A stretch of 64,000 nucleotides of DNA from Epiperipatus broadwayi (GCA_028023455.1 JAQFVV010000030.1:5290501-5354500), one strand, 5' to 3'. Positions 46,930 through 58,089 are shown, numbered from the stretch's first letter. Made by a program: numbers and translations. The notes: a model not told the origin generated them from the sequence alone.

Positions 46930-48220
46930 TTTTTGATTATATAAGGATTGTATATTTTTAATTATTATTTTTTTGCTTATGGAATTTTATGATCATTATG
47001 CTTATTTATATATATTTAGCTGATCCTTGATAAAGACTATATGATTTAGTCAAAACTGTTGTATATTTGAAGTATATATATAATTTTTTATAGTAGTTCA
47101 TGTAACAAAAACAAGTTTTTAAAGAAGTGATGTTAAATTTTTATCAATTTGGATTAAATGGACTATTTTTTGAAAAGAAAAGTATTTTTGTCTTAATAAG
47201 AATTATTATAATATTGATAAACAAAGAAAAGAATTCAAGGCAGAATAAAAATAAAGTAATAAAGATAAAAAAAAAAAAGTATAGTCAATTTGTAAAGTTT
47301 ATTAAGAAATAAAAGAAAAACATATATATTTCTGTTTGAGATAATTTATAGATAAAAGGAGTGGTACTTTAGTTTCAATCGTCCTCATTAGCTGTAATCT
47401 GGTATATAATAAAATAAAAGCAAAATTACTTTTAAATCCATATCTGAAAATTAATATGAGTGACAAAAATGTTGTTTTACTATTTTAAACCATCACTTTT
47501 CCCACAGGTATTAAAAATTAAAAGGCTAGGTGTGGCTTTATCTCTAAATCAGCCCACAAAACAAAATCTTGATGCTAAATGATAATTAAAGTAATGTGAA
47601 GATTATCTATGCACCTATGGAAGGGGAGACGTGCAAAAATTTCTAAAACCAATAATTGTTAAAGTAAAAATGTGTGAATCAGCTGGTCAGTATTTAAGAG
47701 ATAACTGAGTGATATATTCTAGTTAAGTCAATAGAATGCAAATTGTTGTAGGGATATATTTAGGTAAGATTTCGTTTTAAATTCATTTTGAGAATAACTA
47801 TTTCTAAAAGAATTTTTTTTTCCATTTTTAGCAATCAGCAACAATTAATTACTTTATAATCCATTATAGTGATGTATTGATCAGCATCGTTTTCCACAGA
47901 GTAGGATTTTCTCAAAATCATGTTATACAAAATATTAATATAGTATAAGAATGGTCTTTAATTAAATGTTCTTATATTCTCTTAGCATAGTTTTCCCCCT
48001 CCTAATTTATTCCATTAGCAGTTTATATAAGTATTTTTGAAACAGTACCTTTGAGGTGGACAACTTCTTTTTAAAAGAAATAGTGAATTTACAAAATAAG
48101 TCTTAACACCCTTTAGTTATAGAGATATTTTCTATTCAAACTTTAATATGAAGGGAATCCATAGGAAAAATGATGCTGATGATGATATTATAATAATAAT
48201 AGTAATAAGGTATTTGTTGA
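46930..48220. other. Unassigned A+T-rich DNA
   Basis: The phrase atccttgataaagactatatgat near 47024-47046 also occurs inverted near 33936-33958, just outside hAT-3, so an unnamed dispersed repeat touches both places. Nothing coding. Confidence 0.4.
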
Positions 48221-48224
48221 TTAG

Positions 48225-48850
48225 ACACCCATGCTGCTTGATGGCGTGATTTATGTAAAAACGCCATTTACGCAGCCGCTTGTATTTTATGGCATGATTT
48301 ATGTGCTAAAACACAGAAAAAACACCGTTGATAATACGCGGGCGCCCGTCTATTTCACACCCATGTTATGTGTAATACAAGTTTTGTTGTACTACACATT
48401 GCAGGCCGCATTGTCGCATTGCACTAAATTACTTCTGAGAATTCACACACTTTACACTTCTTTACAGTGTCATGTTAGGGTGTGTTTCAATTATATAAAA
48501 ATCGTTAATTGTAAAAAAAATTTTTTATTTTTTTATTGAAATCATACGATTTGACAAACCAGTAATTATCGGAGGGTTTACATACTTCTGTAGTGAAGTT
48601 TTAAGGTGAAAAACTTTGTCAAAGGGTATGTGTGAACATACTTTGAAGTAGTAAACCATATCACTTCAAACAAACACTTTATTCCCTATCTCCTCCCAAT
48701 ATCCACTATTTCTTTGCACATGAACAAATACTACTAAGAGTTTTTTTGTTTTATTGTACAATTACTGTTAGATAGGAGTATTTGAAGTACGTAACATGTC
48801 AAATAATGTATTCCTGATAATCTCAACGAGACCAACAACATAGCTCAGGA
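48225..48850 (+). repeat. Family E element, older copy
   Basis: Shares gatttatgtgctaaaacaca, tttgttgtactaca(c/g)attgcaggccgc and a distal gtaac...caacgagac region with the element at about 53520-54672, in the same order. It is C+G-richer than its surroundings. The open frame at 48231-48539 has no recognised domain. Terminal repeats are not visible in this copy. Confidence 0.6.
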
Positions 48851-49195
48851 AAACCCAGACATTGTACGATCCTTTCATTTACCGATAGCAGAAGCTAACT
48901 TGGTTTGATGGGTCCAGACTACCATTCAAGATATACATCTGATATATTACTGGAGCCTTGAACAGCTGTTTTTTTAATTTGTTGATCTTTATAGCAATAA
49001 AAGAAAGCAGTAATAAGGTTTAAATTTGTTGCTGTTATTTTTTTTTTAAAAAAACACTCCCCCCCCCCTATTTCCAATAATAATAAGAATTTTTTATTAT
49101 TTCAACTCAAAAAAGGAAAAGAAAAATGAGAACAGGAGAGAAAAAAACATCTAAAAATGAGTTTTGTTGTGACTATACAAACCAATTTGGGAAAC
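48851..49195. other. Unassigned DNA
   Basis: No gene recognised. Contains a C9 run near 49061. Confidence 0.4.
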
Positions 49196-49199
49196 ATAA

Positions 49200-51210
49200 A
49201 TACTTACACATATAGAACATACTGACCCATTTTTAATATACTTGCTATTTTACAATTTTGTCTTTTAGTTTCCTCAGCAGAAAGGTTTTCTTTCTGAAAT
49301 ACTTCAACACCATGTCTAATTGTAGCTCTCCAATGTATTCTATTCTCTGCCATATCTTTCCAATGGAAACAATTGATATTGTACTTACTTAGATTTTTGA
49401 GATAATCCTTATAATGTTGATGGGATCTATTTCTTTTATGAAACCTTGTTTCAAGTTCTCCATACAACACCTTTTCAATAAGTCTTCCATTATTCATTCT
49501 TTTTACATGTCCAATAATAGAGCATATTGATTGGTTTTGCTACCTTGCTACTGTATTTTTAACATTTTACAGAACTTCCTTAAATGAAACTTTTGTAATG
49601 TCTTCATATTGTTCTGATAGAGTATCCTTTCATATCCATACAATAAATTAGGTAAAATAATAGTTTTATATAAGTTAAATTGCTATGATGAAATCTTTTA
49701 ACTTGTTAAAAGCTGCAGCAGCACATTAGAGTGTGGGTTGAATCTCAACATCTAGGTCCACTTTTCTAATTATAAAACTATAGAAGGTATTTAAATTGGT
49801 TTCTTCAAGTGGATAACAATCCTAGTTGAATGTTGCCAAGATTTTTTCCGTTATTGAGTTTTTTGAACATTAATCAATAAACTAAGATCTTTATATATCG
49901 CATTCAAAACATTAACATTCTGTAAATCATCTTTTGAACCAGCTAAAGTAGTACCATCATGTCAAGCATTGGTGGTCGAATGGTCAGCACAGTTGCCTTA
50001 CAAGCAGTTGTCCCGGGTTAGTGGGTTCACTTCCCGGCCGATGCTATGACACATGGGAAAAAAAATAGCACCATCATCAGGATACTGTAGATCCAGGAAA
50101 ATGAAGTTATTGTTTTTGCTTTTAATCAATTGAATTAAAAATTCCAACATCAAATCTGTGTATTCTATCTTGATCTCTAAGCTACCTATAAAGAATTCCA
50201 AAGAGTACACATCATTGTTTAACAATAGTTTTAATTTCAAATGCCTCAGATTTTTCATCAGCAATAATATCACTTCTCATTCTATCGTGTAAAAGCTATA
50301 TAATATGAATAAATTTTGATGGATAACCAATTAATTTCAAATAATGTCATAGGCCTATACTATTAAATGACTCAAATGTCTTGATTAAATCAAAAGCAAT
50401 ATATAAATCATTTCCTTTGTTCCCAATACTTTTTTGTATTCACTTAGCAGCAAAAATCATATCCAAAGTACTTCTTGATTTTCTAAACCCACATTGTGTG
50501 TCTGATAATCATTCATCTATAGCTGAAAGCAATCTATTCATCAAAATTCTTGAAAGTACTTTTGCTGAAGTGGATATTAATGGCATTTCATGATAATTAT
50601 CACAAACTTGTCTACTTCTTTTGTTTTTAAAAATTGTAACAATAAAAGCATTCTTAAGACTGGATGGTACAACTTCATGGGTCAAATATTCCTTGATAAT
50701 GCCAATACTTTGAAACTAACACATCACCATCACATTTTAAAATTTCTCCAGATATTTTATCAAGACTTGCGGCTTTACTATTTGTAGGCTTACAAAGAGT
50801 TATTTTGACCTCATTAAACTGGATATCTTTAAATAAATAGCTCAAATATGTATATATCATTAAAAGTTGTCATATCAATTCTTGTATCATTATTCAAAAG
50901 ATGATCAAAATACTATTTCCTTCTGTTCAAAATATCATCATATAAGTACCATTGCTGGATTTAATAGAATTGAGATACCATTTCTCAGGTCTGTATGTTC
51001 CTTTCAATGCAATCAGTGAATGGTTGTATCTTGGCAGTTTTAACCACCAATCATTTTAAAACCTTATCAGTTGTTGAACTTCTGCCTTTAGATCTCTATA
51101 CTTATTATGAAGTTCCATATTTTGCCAAATAGAAAATGCCATGTTTCTTTTTAATAAATCACTATTTTTTTTATTCTTTCATTTGGATGATTTAAGATTG
51201 AAACGTCTAA
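49200..51210 (-). mobile_element. LINE relic (LINE-c), RT to C-terminus
   Basis: Minus-strand non-LTR retrotransposon. From its 5' side: an RT-N region with WWLKLPR and ALKGTYRPE (about 50950-51060), then SKAASLDKISGEILKCDGDVLV at about 50700-50790, DLYIAFDLIKTFESFNS near 50360-50410, and the catalytic motif reading QYPDDG at about 50070-50085. A SINE is inserted right there; beyond it the protein resumes as DDGTTLAGSKDDLQNVNVLN near 49910-49960. The C-terminal block at 49204-49497 has MNNGRLIEKVLYGEL and DMAENRIHWRATIRHGVE, typical of the tail of these proteins. Frames are broken in several places. It is a different family from LINE-a and LINE-b. Confidence 0.88.
49961..50065 (+). mobile_element. 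tRNA-Gly-derived SINE inserted at the LINE-c catalytic motif
   Basis: Full SINE: gtcaagcattggtggtcgaa (A box) through gttcacttcccggccgatgc, then tatgacacatggg and an A-tail. Flanking 12-bp repeats TAGTACCATCAT (49949-49960) and TAGCACCATCAT (50066-50077), one mismatch. On the minus strand the duplicated bases encode the Asp-Asp-Gly of the LINE-c RT active site. Confidence 0.92.
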
Positions 51211-51434
51211 TATATTTGCTGATTGGATATTTCATCTGATAATTTAATTATTTCATATTCTATTCTTTACCTCATATTAGTCCCTGATACTAAACCACCT
51301 GTAATAACCATTTGTTTGTTGTAACATTTAAGAAAACGTGTACTAATCTGATATTTATGAAATTATACATACGATCGTCTTTGAAGAAATCACCATTATT
51401 TCTTTATCATTATCTGTCATATTTATTGAACCAA

Positions 51435-51715
51435 CAAAACATCACATGATCACCATTTTCTATGCTTACAAAAGCTGTTATTATTAGTAGTAAACTCCAT
51501 ACAGTAGTGCCACCCAGTGCAAATCTTAGTAATCAATGGCTGCAGGAAGATTTGTGCATAAAATCCCCATCTAGTGCCTACTCATCCAATATCCCCAGAC
51601 TAATGCATGCAGTGCTCTCAATACAAAGATCCTCACTAATGAAAGCCACGAGCTAGAAACTAGTATGAGGATATTGTATGAGTAGGCACTAGATGGAGAG
51701 TTTTACTATTGCTAA
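51435..51715. mobile_element. Fold-back family B, deleted copy
   Basis: Left side: acatcacatgatcaccattttctatgcttac, cagtagtgccacccagtgc, cctactcatccaatatcccc. Right side: cctcactaatgaaagccacgagctagaaactag, gtaggcactagatgga. The arms are shortened. No clear target duplication. Confidence 0.7.
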
Positions 51716-51719
51716 TCAT

Positions 51720-52388
51720 ACTTTATTCCTAAGTTTTCACTTAAAACTAATATATCTTCATTTTGAGAAGAAAAAAAAAATTTCTACTGTATCATTCCCA
51801 TTGGAACATAGAAGTGTGTGTATTGATTTATTTCTTATTTTCACAGTACAAGTTCCATTTTGATTAATTAAAAAACCTTTATTAACACAATAAATATTTA
51901 CAATTTATACAAGTAATTAAACAAATGATAAATATGTTACAGTTTTGTATACCAAACCCCACAGAATTTGATATATTCCACTATTAAAACAAAAAGTCTG
52001 CAGGCAATTAACTAGTTATCCTAAACTCAAGGAGATTGACTTGTATCACTGTACTAGGAGATTCTAAGACATGCAATTCAGATGAACAAAGCATGTAACA
52101 AAATGATTAATTAGCCCAAGGAATAAGCCACACATAAGAATTAAACCTTTCCCAGATGAGTCCAATTTGCAATTGATTTTTAAAATTTTCAAAAACGTTG
52201 TTACTTGTTTTTGTAAATTTAATATACATAAATATTAAACTGTAAAACCTTTTAAAAATATGTTGATCTTAAGATTTCATACATTTTATTTAAGTATATT
52301 AAAAACTAATTATATAGGTAATTTTAATTAAGTTTTGATAAAGCTATTCTTTTATTCGCTCCACATTTTTTAAACCAATTTTAACGTA
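51720..52388. other. Unassigned A+T-rich DNA
   Basis: Nothing recognised. Confidence 0.4.
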
Positions 52389-52396
52389 CTGTATAC

Positions 52397-52896
52397 CAGT
52401 GATCTTCAACCCTTGGTCCGCAGGAAAGTTTGTAATAACAAAATAATGAAGAGTTTAAACTTTTAATTAATATAAACAATTTTTATTTATTTTTTCATCT
52501 CATTTTTACCCAATTAAAAAAAAAAGAAACAGAACGAAAACAAAATCTAATCAATCATGCATAAATTGTTTTTTTTTTTTTTAGTTATCACAGATGTTTA
52601 TGGGGGGGGGGGTAGGATTAAATTTTTTATTACTTTTCTAAAAAAATTCAAAATTAAAAAAAAAAGTTTTTTATTATACAAACTCCATATATATATAATT
52701 GCATCTTCTATATTTAACGTTGTTTTGATCAGTTATAACAATTATGCTCATCTAAAGTTAAGTAGTTTACATCTTTAAGAAAATTTATCTATAGACTTCT
52801 GCCGGTCCGCTAAACCTTATTCTTCTTTTTGCTGGGCTGCGAAATCTTATCCTTATTTTTACCGGTCCGCAGGTGTGAAAAGGTTGAAGACCACTG
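52397..52896. mobile_element. Non-autonomous hAT transposon (500 bp)
   Basis: Terminal repeats CAGTGATCTTCAACC and, inverted, CAGTGGTCTTCAACC, each followed inward by a ggtccgcagg-like block, as in Charlie/Tip100-style hATs. Flanking 8-bp duplication CTGTATAC (52389-52396) and CTGTACAC (52897-52904), 7 of 8 identical. The inside is A+T-rich with a G9 run at about 52600-52608; no transposase remains. The frame at 52557-52778 is incidental. Confidence 0.9.
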
Positions 52897-52904
52897 CTGT
52901 ACAC

Positions 52905-53238
52905 TACTGTCAAGAAATAACTATTCTGTGTTTCAAAAGTTTATTTCTTATAACTGCCATAAATCGTTAATTTCTTAACTTACACAATGATGAAATAATA
53001 AAATGGAGTTGAAGATAGTTGCTAGATGCATAACATTACTTCCAACTTTAAATGCTCATTAAAAGCTAAAAAAATAGAACCAATCTGAGAATAGGGAATT
53101 AAATACACAACCATCTAGTAATTTTTGAATGTGCTCCATATGGTATAGAAAGTTGTTTTTGTTTTATATTTAATGTCATCTCCGATGTAAAACATGATTC
53201 AGAACACTTAGAATCTAATAAAAAATGAGTCAAAATAT
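52905..53238. other. Unassigned DNA
   Basis: Nothing recognised. Confidence 0.4.
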
Positions 53239-53433
53239 TTTTGAGTTATAATTATGATTATATGTTGGACTATTTCCATTATCTAATGTTAATCGTTAAA
53301 TGATTTGATCCTTAATAATGTCCCTGGTTAGACCATCAACAGTTGAAGAAGGGAAAATAATTCCACTTGAAATGTGTTATATAATAACCTATGTGTTATT
53401 GCTAATAGTATTTGAAAAGTTTAAATAAAATTG

Positions 53434-53516
53434 TCAAGCATTGGTGGCCTAGTGGTTAACATAGCTGCCTGCCCAGGTTCACTTCCTGTTCAACGCATTT
53501 GACACATAAAAAAAAA
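53434..53516 (+). mobile_element. tRNA-Gly-derived SINE, shortened copy
   Basis: caagcattggtggcctagtggttaacatagctgcc is joined directly to cccaggttcacttcc, so the second half of the anticodon arm is deleted. The 3' acceptor-like part (caacgcattt) and tail gacacat plus A-run remain. It abuts family E. Confidence 0.85.
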
Positions 53517-53519
53517 GTT

Positions 53520-54672
53520 TGGTTGTCGTCAATGAGCCACCATATCCCACTGGATGGCGCTGTTTTCGTGCTAAAACACATAAAAATGCCATTTCCGTGG
53601 CCGACACGTTCGAATCCGCGTTTTCTATAATACAACTTTTTTGTTGTACTACAGATTGCAGGCCGCTATGTCGCGTCGCAGTACAGCATGTATGTTTATG
53701 CAGCAAATACATTTTCCCAATTCGCAGAGTTTATAAAATAGTTACGGCTTGGGGAGAGAGTGTGTTTTTTTGAATTGGATGGAAATGTTATTTTCATTGG
53801 ATTTTTTTATATTTTAAAGTATTGAAATGTTCAGATTTTGTAAAGTAATAATTAACAGACTTTTTACACCGTAGTGTATTGAAGTTTTAAGTAGTAAATG
53901 TTGATGAGATATATGTATAAAGTGAATTGGAATTAGGTAACGCGTCAAGTAACGTACTGTTCGTAACATTTCCACGAGACATTTTAAGATTGTACCGTGT
54001 GTATATTTTTGAAATAAAAAAGAGCGTTAACACAAAAATATCCAGTAAGAAAAGTACAATTGTACACTGTTTTTTTAAATGTCATAAAAAGCATATATTA
54101 TAAACATTTTATATATATATTTGTCATTGTTTTAAAAAGTTTGTTTCTTTCTTTTCTCCGACTACTGTTATACTTTGTTGAATATAGTTTACATTTATTG
54201 TTATCATTTATTTTATAGATGTTAGTAAAAAAAAATATTTACAAAAATACGATTTTGATATTTTTTATTTTAACCGTAAACCTAACCATAACAACTTTTA
54301 CTTTTAGTTGTCATTCTATTTGAAATAAAAAATAGTGGTAAACAACAACAAAAAAAAGCCGTAACCCCAGTAAAAAAATCTCCGATAGAAAATTGATTTT
54401 TCTAATAAAAAGAAAACTAAAAAGATGAATCAAATTGTAATTTGTTTATTTTACTTTACATTTATTATTATCATTTAATTTGTATACGTTAATAAAAAAT
54501 ATTTAAAATTAAATAATATTTAAAAAAGATGATTTTCTTTTGTTTTTATTTTTGCATTACAAAAAACACATCAAAATGATTATAATTAATGGCCTGTGAA
54601 TGATCATATTTTATAGTTTTAGCATGATAACTGCGCCATCCAGTGGGATATGGTTGCTCATCGACGACAACC
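53520..54672. mobile_element. Family E transposon with 40-bp terminal inverted repeats
   Basis: Left end tggttgtcgtcaatgagccaccatatcccactggatggcg; right end is its inverted complement with about three differences (54633-54672). Length about 1.15 kb. The left part is C+G-richer and shares two blocks with the copy at 48225. Frames at 53519-53773 (+) and 53479-53712 (-) have no recognised domain. Superfamily not determined; no clear short target duplication could be separated from the SINE A-tail. Confidence 0.75.
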
Positions 54673-54786
54673 AAAAATTTAAATAAAATTTGAATTTTTC
54701 TAAAACCATTTAACAATCAATATTAGCTGATGGAAATAGACCAACATATGTAACTAAAATGCCACCATCACAAACTTTTGAGTTAT

Positions 54787-54966
54787 CCATCTATATCTAT
54801 TGATTTTTTTCAGATATTGAAAACATAATAATGTTAACTGTAAGGGCGAAATTAAGTAATATTGTTTTATTATGAGAATTTTATTTAGTATTTTCTTAAT
54901 CTAATTTTATTACCAAAATAATGGGTTTCTTCCATATGTTCAGAATACAATTTTTTTTTATTGCAG
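54787..54966 (+). other. Probable end of a 5'-UTR intron
   Basis: A pyrimidine-rich tract and ttttttttattgcag end at 54966, a good 3' splice site 42 bases before the receptor start codon. I infer that the receptor mRNA has at least one upstream noncoding exon. The donor is not known; GTAAGT at 40109 is one candidate far upstream. Confidence 0.5.
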
Positions 54967-55008
54967 ATTTTGGATATCTTTTTTTGACAGTGCTGGAATA
55001 GAACTACC

Positions 55009-57336
55009 ATGAAATCCATTTTACGGAATTATGGGATATTTGTACTGATTATTTGTGAACTGTTGATCCGAACAGTACAATCTATTTGTCCTGTATCTTG
55101 CACGTGTTCATCAGATCACAAGACAGTAAATTGTAACAATAAAAAGTTCAAAAATATTCCTGATAATATTCCATACGAAGTAGAAATCTTGTTTCTAAAT
55201 GGTAATTCAATAACAAATCTCACAAATAATGTATTCTCAGAGTTTAGAAAACTTCATATTTTAGAAATGAAAAACAATAAAATAATGAATATTTCACCTC
55301 TAGCCTTTAAAAATTTAAATAATTTGTGCCAACTTCATTTAGAAGGAAATAAAATTGTTAACATTGAAAATGGATCATTTCAAGATCTTGATCATTTAAC
55401 GGAGTTAATCATCGCTCAGAATGATTTAGTAGAAATTCCAAATGCAATAATTTCACTTACAAATTTAAAAACAATCAATTTATCGAGCAATAAAATTACC
55501 AAAGCAGCATTACCCCCAGGAATAAAGAATTTAAAATATTTAATTGAATTTAGTATGAATATTAATCCTCTTCACAAAATTAAAATTTCTGATTTTGATG
55601 AAATTCGTAATTCACAATTAATTACTTTGTCATTAAGTAACTGTCAACTATTTAGCGTTGAAGTGGGAGCCTTTAAAAACTTACCACATTTGCAGTCTTT
55701 TGTATTATCTTTCAATCCTTTGAATGAAACAATGGTGAGAAGTGTACTTATAGATTTGAAAAGCTCTATTGAACTACAGTCATTAGATATATCAAGTTTG
55801 ATTATTAATTCAACTTTAACTAATTCTACTTTTAAAGATGTTTCTAATAGATTATTGCATTTATTTATTTCCCACAATTCTATTAATGATATCGAGAGTG
55901 GAACATTGGATTCTTTCACTAAACTACAAAGTCTGGACTTACGTCATAATTATTTAAATTTTTCTAATGTGAGCAACATTTTGACGATGAACAGTCTAAA
56001 AGACTTTAAAATGTCACATAACTTATTATCATCAATTCCATTTGGACTGCCTGAAAGTTTAACAATTGATTTAGATTTATCATTTAATTCAATATCTATT
56101 TTAAATAATAATAGTTTTGAAAATTTAAGTAAACTGATTAGTCTAAAGTTGAACAATAATTGGCTTGAACAACTTAATTCTTTTAGTTTCTATGGACTAA
56201 CCAATTTAAAAGTTTTAGATTTGTCAAACAATCAGATTTCCAAATGTGACAGTTCTGCTTTTAAACCATTAAATAATTTAACCACTCTTTATCTGCAATC
56301 CAACAATTTTTTTTTACTTTCCGAAAAAATAAATTTATTTGAATCTATGGATAAACTTACTCATTTGAATTTCAGTTCAAACAATCTTTCTGTCCTTTTA
56401 CCCGAAATATTTAAGGGATTGAAAGCACTAAAAAGCTTGTCTCTCAAACAAAATTTAATTTCAGACATTCCATTAGGTTTATTTGAAAATCAAGCAAACG
56501 TAGAATATTTAGACTTATCTGATAATTTAATTATTTCATTTTATTCTTCACCTTTTGTTGGTCTCAAAAATTTGAAATCGCTTAATTTATTGGGGAATCC
56601 ATTTTTTTGTTCATGTGACCTACTAACATTTCACAACTGGATAAATAAAACAAACATAACACTACTTAAGTTCGATAATTATATATGTAAAAGTCCTACA
56701 GAATGGATAGATAAAAGAGTAATAGACTTTCTTCACACACCTAATGGATGTTCAAAAAGTGTAAAATATAATTGGATTTTATCAATTCTTATTCCCATTT
56801 TATGTTCCTGTTTAGTTGTTTTCATTATTTTATCGTTTTTATTTTACTTTCGATGGGATATAATGTATTTACTTTATATTACGAAAAAACATAACAAAAA
56901 AGATTTGCAACGTTTATTTACTGAAGAAATTGAATTTGATTTGTTCATTAGTTGTTCAAGAAAAGATGAAGAAATGGTGTGGTCTTTAAAACAGTTTTTA
57001 GAAAATATCAATAGTACTGGAAAAGAATTACATATAGTTTCTTATATGAATTTTTCTTCTGAAAAATCCCAACTTGAAAATTTACACAGTTTTGTGAACA
57101 AAAGTGAAAAAATTATTATTGTTTTAACAAAAAATTATATTAAATCTTCTTTCAGTAAAATAGAAATGAAACTCATTTTAAAATGTAAAAACCCATCAGG
57201 TATTATAATTATAAATGAAGTAGCTCCTATATGCTGCAAAGTTCTGGAAAATAAAGGGAAAAAAATTGACTGCAGTTCTATAGAAAATGAGGATTTTCAA
57301 TCTCAATTGTGTAAAGCACTCAATTTATCGGAATAA
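55009..57336 (+). CDS. Toll-like receptor with degenerate TIR domain
   Basis: Single-exon 775-residue type I membrane receptor. Signal peptide about 1-25; N-terminal cysteine cap at C27, C31, C33, C42; roughly 20 leucine-rich repeats (about 56-528) with the LxxLxLxxN pattern; one C-terminal cap C534, C536, C560, C581 next to the membrane (single-cysteine-cluster type); transmembrane helix about 588-614; cytoplasmic TIR about 642-770. TIR box 1 is good (FDLFISCSRKDEEMV, 643-657), and the core SEKIIIVLTKNYIKSSFSKIE is typical. Box 2 (the RDxxPG BB loop, expected about 673-690) is absent, and there is no FW box 3. The ATG has A at -3. LRR receptors of this class sense microbial or endogenous ligands and signal through TIR adaptors; whether this one can recruit them is doubtful. 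Intact over 2.3 kb, so under selection or very recent. Confidence 0.94.
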   Translation: MKSILRNYGIFVLIICELLIRTVQSICPVSCTCSSDHKTVNCNNKKFKNIPDNIPYEVEILFLNGNSITNLTNNVFSEFRKLHILEMKNNKIMNISPLAFKNLNNLCQLHLEGNKIVNIENGSFQDLDHLTELIIAQNDLVEIPNAIISLTNLKTINLSSNKITKAALPPGIKNLKYLIEFSMNINPLHKIKISDFDEIRNSQLITLSLSNCQLFSVEVGAFKNLPHLQSFVLSFNPLNETMVRSVLIDLKSSIELQSLDISSLIINSTLTNSTFKDVSNRLLHLFISHNSINDIESGTLDSFTKLQSLDLRHNYLNFSNVSNILTMNSLKDFKMSHNLLSSIPFGLPESLTIDLDLSFNSISILNNNSFENLSKLISLKLNNNWLEQLNSFSFYGLTNLKVLDLSNNQISKCDSSAFKPLNNLTTLYLQSNNFFLLSEKINLFESMDKLTHLNFSSNNLSVLLPEIFKGLKALKSLSLKQNLISDIPLGLFENQANVEYLDLSDNLIISFYSSPFVGLKNLKSLNLLGNPFFCSCDLLTFHNWINKTNITLLKFDNYICKSPTEWIDKRVIDFLHTPNGCSKSVKYNWILSILIPILCSCLVVFIILSFLFYFRWDIMYLLYITKKHNKKDLQRLFTEEIEFDLFISCSRKDEEMVWSLKQFLENINSTGKELHIVSYMNFSSEKSQLENLHSFVNKSEKIIIVLTKNYIKSSFSKIEMKLILKCKNPSGIIIINEVAPICCKVLENKGKKIDCSSIENEDFQSQLCKALNLSE

Positions 57337-57378
57337 AGCTCATTTTAGTCTACATATGTGACTTAAAAATATAATAAA
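57332..57378 (+). promoter_or_regulatory. Polyadenylation signals of the receptor gene
   Basis: AATAAA at 57332-57337 overlaps the stop codon (TAA at 57334-57336), and a second AATAAA lies at 57373-57378. Use of either would leave a very short 3' UTR. Inferred from sequence only. Confidence 0.5.
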
Positions 57379-57379
57379 C

Positions 57380-57900
57380 TAAAAATCCTAAAATGAACCA
57401 AGTGTGAAATTGAATATTTTTTAATAGAAATATCATAAGATTTTTTATCTCCTAACAAACTTTTAATATCTATCTACCCTATTAATAATGCAACACACAC
57501 ACACACATATATATATATAATGAAATAGACATATCAATGTCCTAAACAGATTATTTCTAAAAACAATATTAATAGCCGAGTGCATTTTCTTGACTTAATA
57601 TTTTTTTAAAAAGTAATTACTCTGTTTAACACATTGATATATTTATATGAGTTTTATTATCTCAGATTTTGTTTATATGTATGTCAGTTTTCATCATATG
57701 TAGGATCATTATGTTGGAACAGCCATAACATCATTTCTAAATACATGATAGTTTAAATTATCGCTGAAAAATGTTGCACAAATTGACATTTCAATTTAGA
57801 TCATAAAAATACATAAAATATCATGGTATGCACATAATTGAATGACTTCAGACATATGATTGAATGTGTATCAGCAGTGGTTCAAATTTAACTTGACTTC
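57380..57900. other. Downstream flank of the receptor gene
   Basis: A CA/TA microsatellite is at about 57492-57521. Nothing else recognised. Confidence 0.5.
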
Positions 57901-58085
57901 TTCAATCTATAGCTTCTCTACATAACTCCAGTAAACTTCTTTATTTCATCTGCTCATCTCGTATGATTTCTTTTTAGATCTTTTAAATTTTGGTGAGCTC
58001 CAATTCAAGATCTGTTTCTAGCCCAGGCTAGTTTTTTAAATTTTTTCACCAATATTCAATGTACACCTATATTTGCTTAGTGCTG
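57900..58085 (-). mobile_element. LINE-a 3'-end fragment
   Basis: Matches the C-terminal part of LINE-a at about 6120-6310: acttctttatttcatctgctcatctc, cgtatgatttctttttagatcttttaaa, and gcccaggctagttttttaaattttttc. A second, 5'-truncated copy of the same LINE. Confidence 0.75.
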
Positions 58086-58089
58086 GACC

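Larger units (their letters stand above)
53250..54775. mobile_element. Fold-back family A, copy 3, with two nested insertions
   Basis: The outer parts are family A: left tatgttggactatttccat at about 53263, an abbreviated arm with gttgaagaagggaaaata ... cttgaaatgtg, and right tgatggaaatagaccaacatatg with the tail aatgccaccatcacaaac. Flanked by a perfect 11-bp repeat, TTTTGAGTTAT, at 53239-53249 and 54776-54786. Within it, a SINE and the family E element are framed by tttaaataaaattg (53420-53433) and tttaaataaaatttg (54678-54692), apparently the insertion site duplication. Confidence 0.8.

Noticed and set aside
55644-56156. Two frames on the minus strand within the receptor gene
   Set aside because: Shadows of the intact LRR coding sequence.
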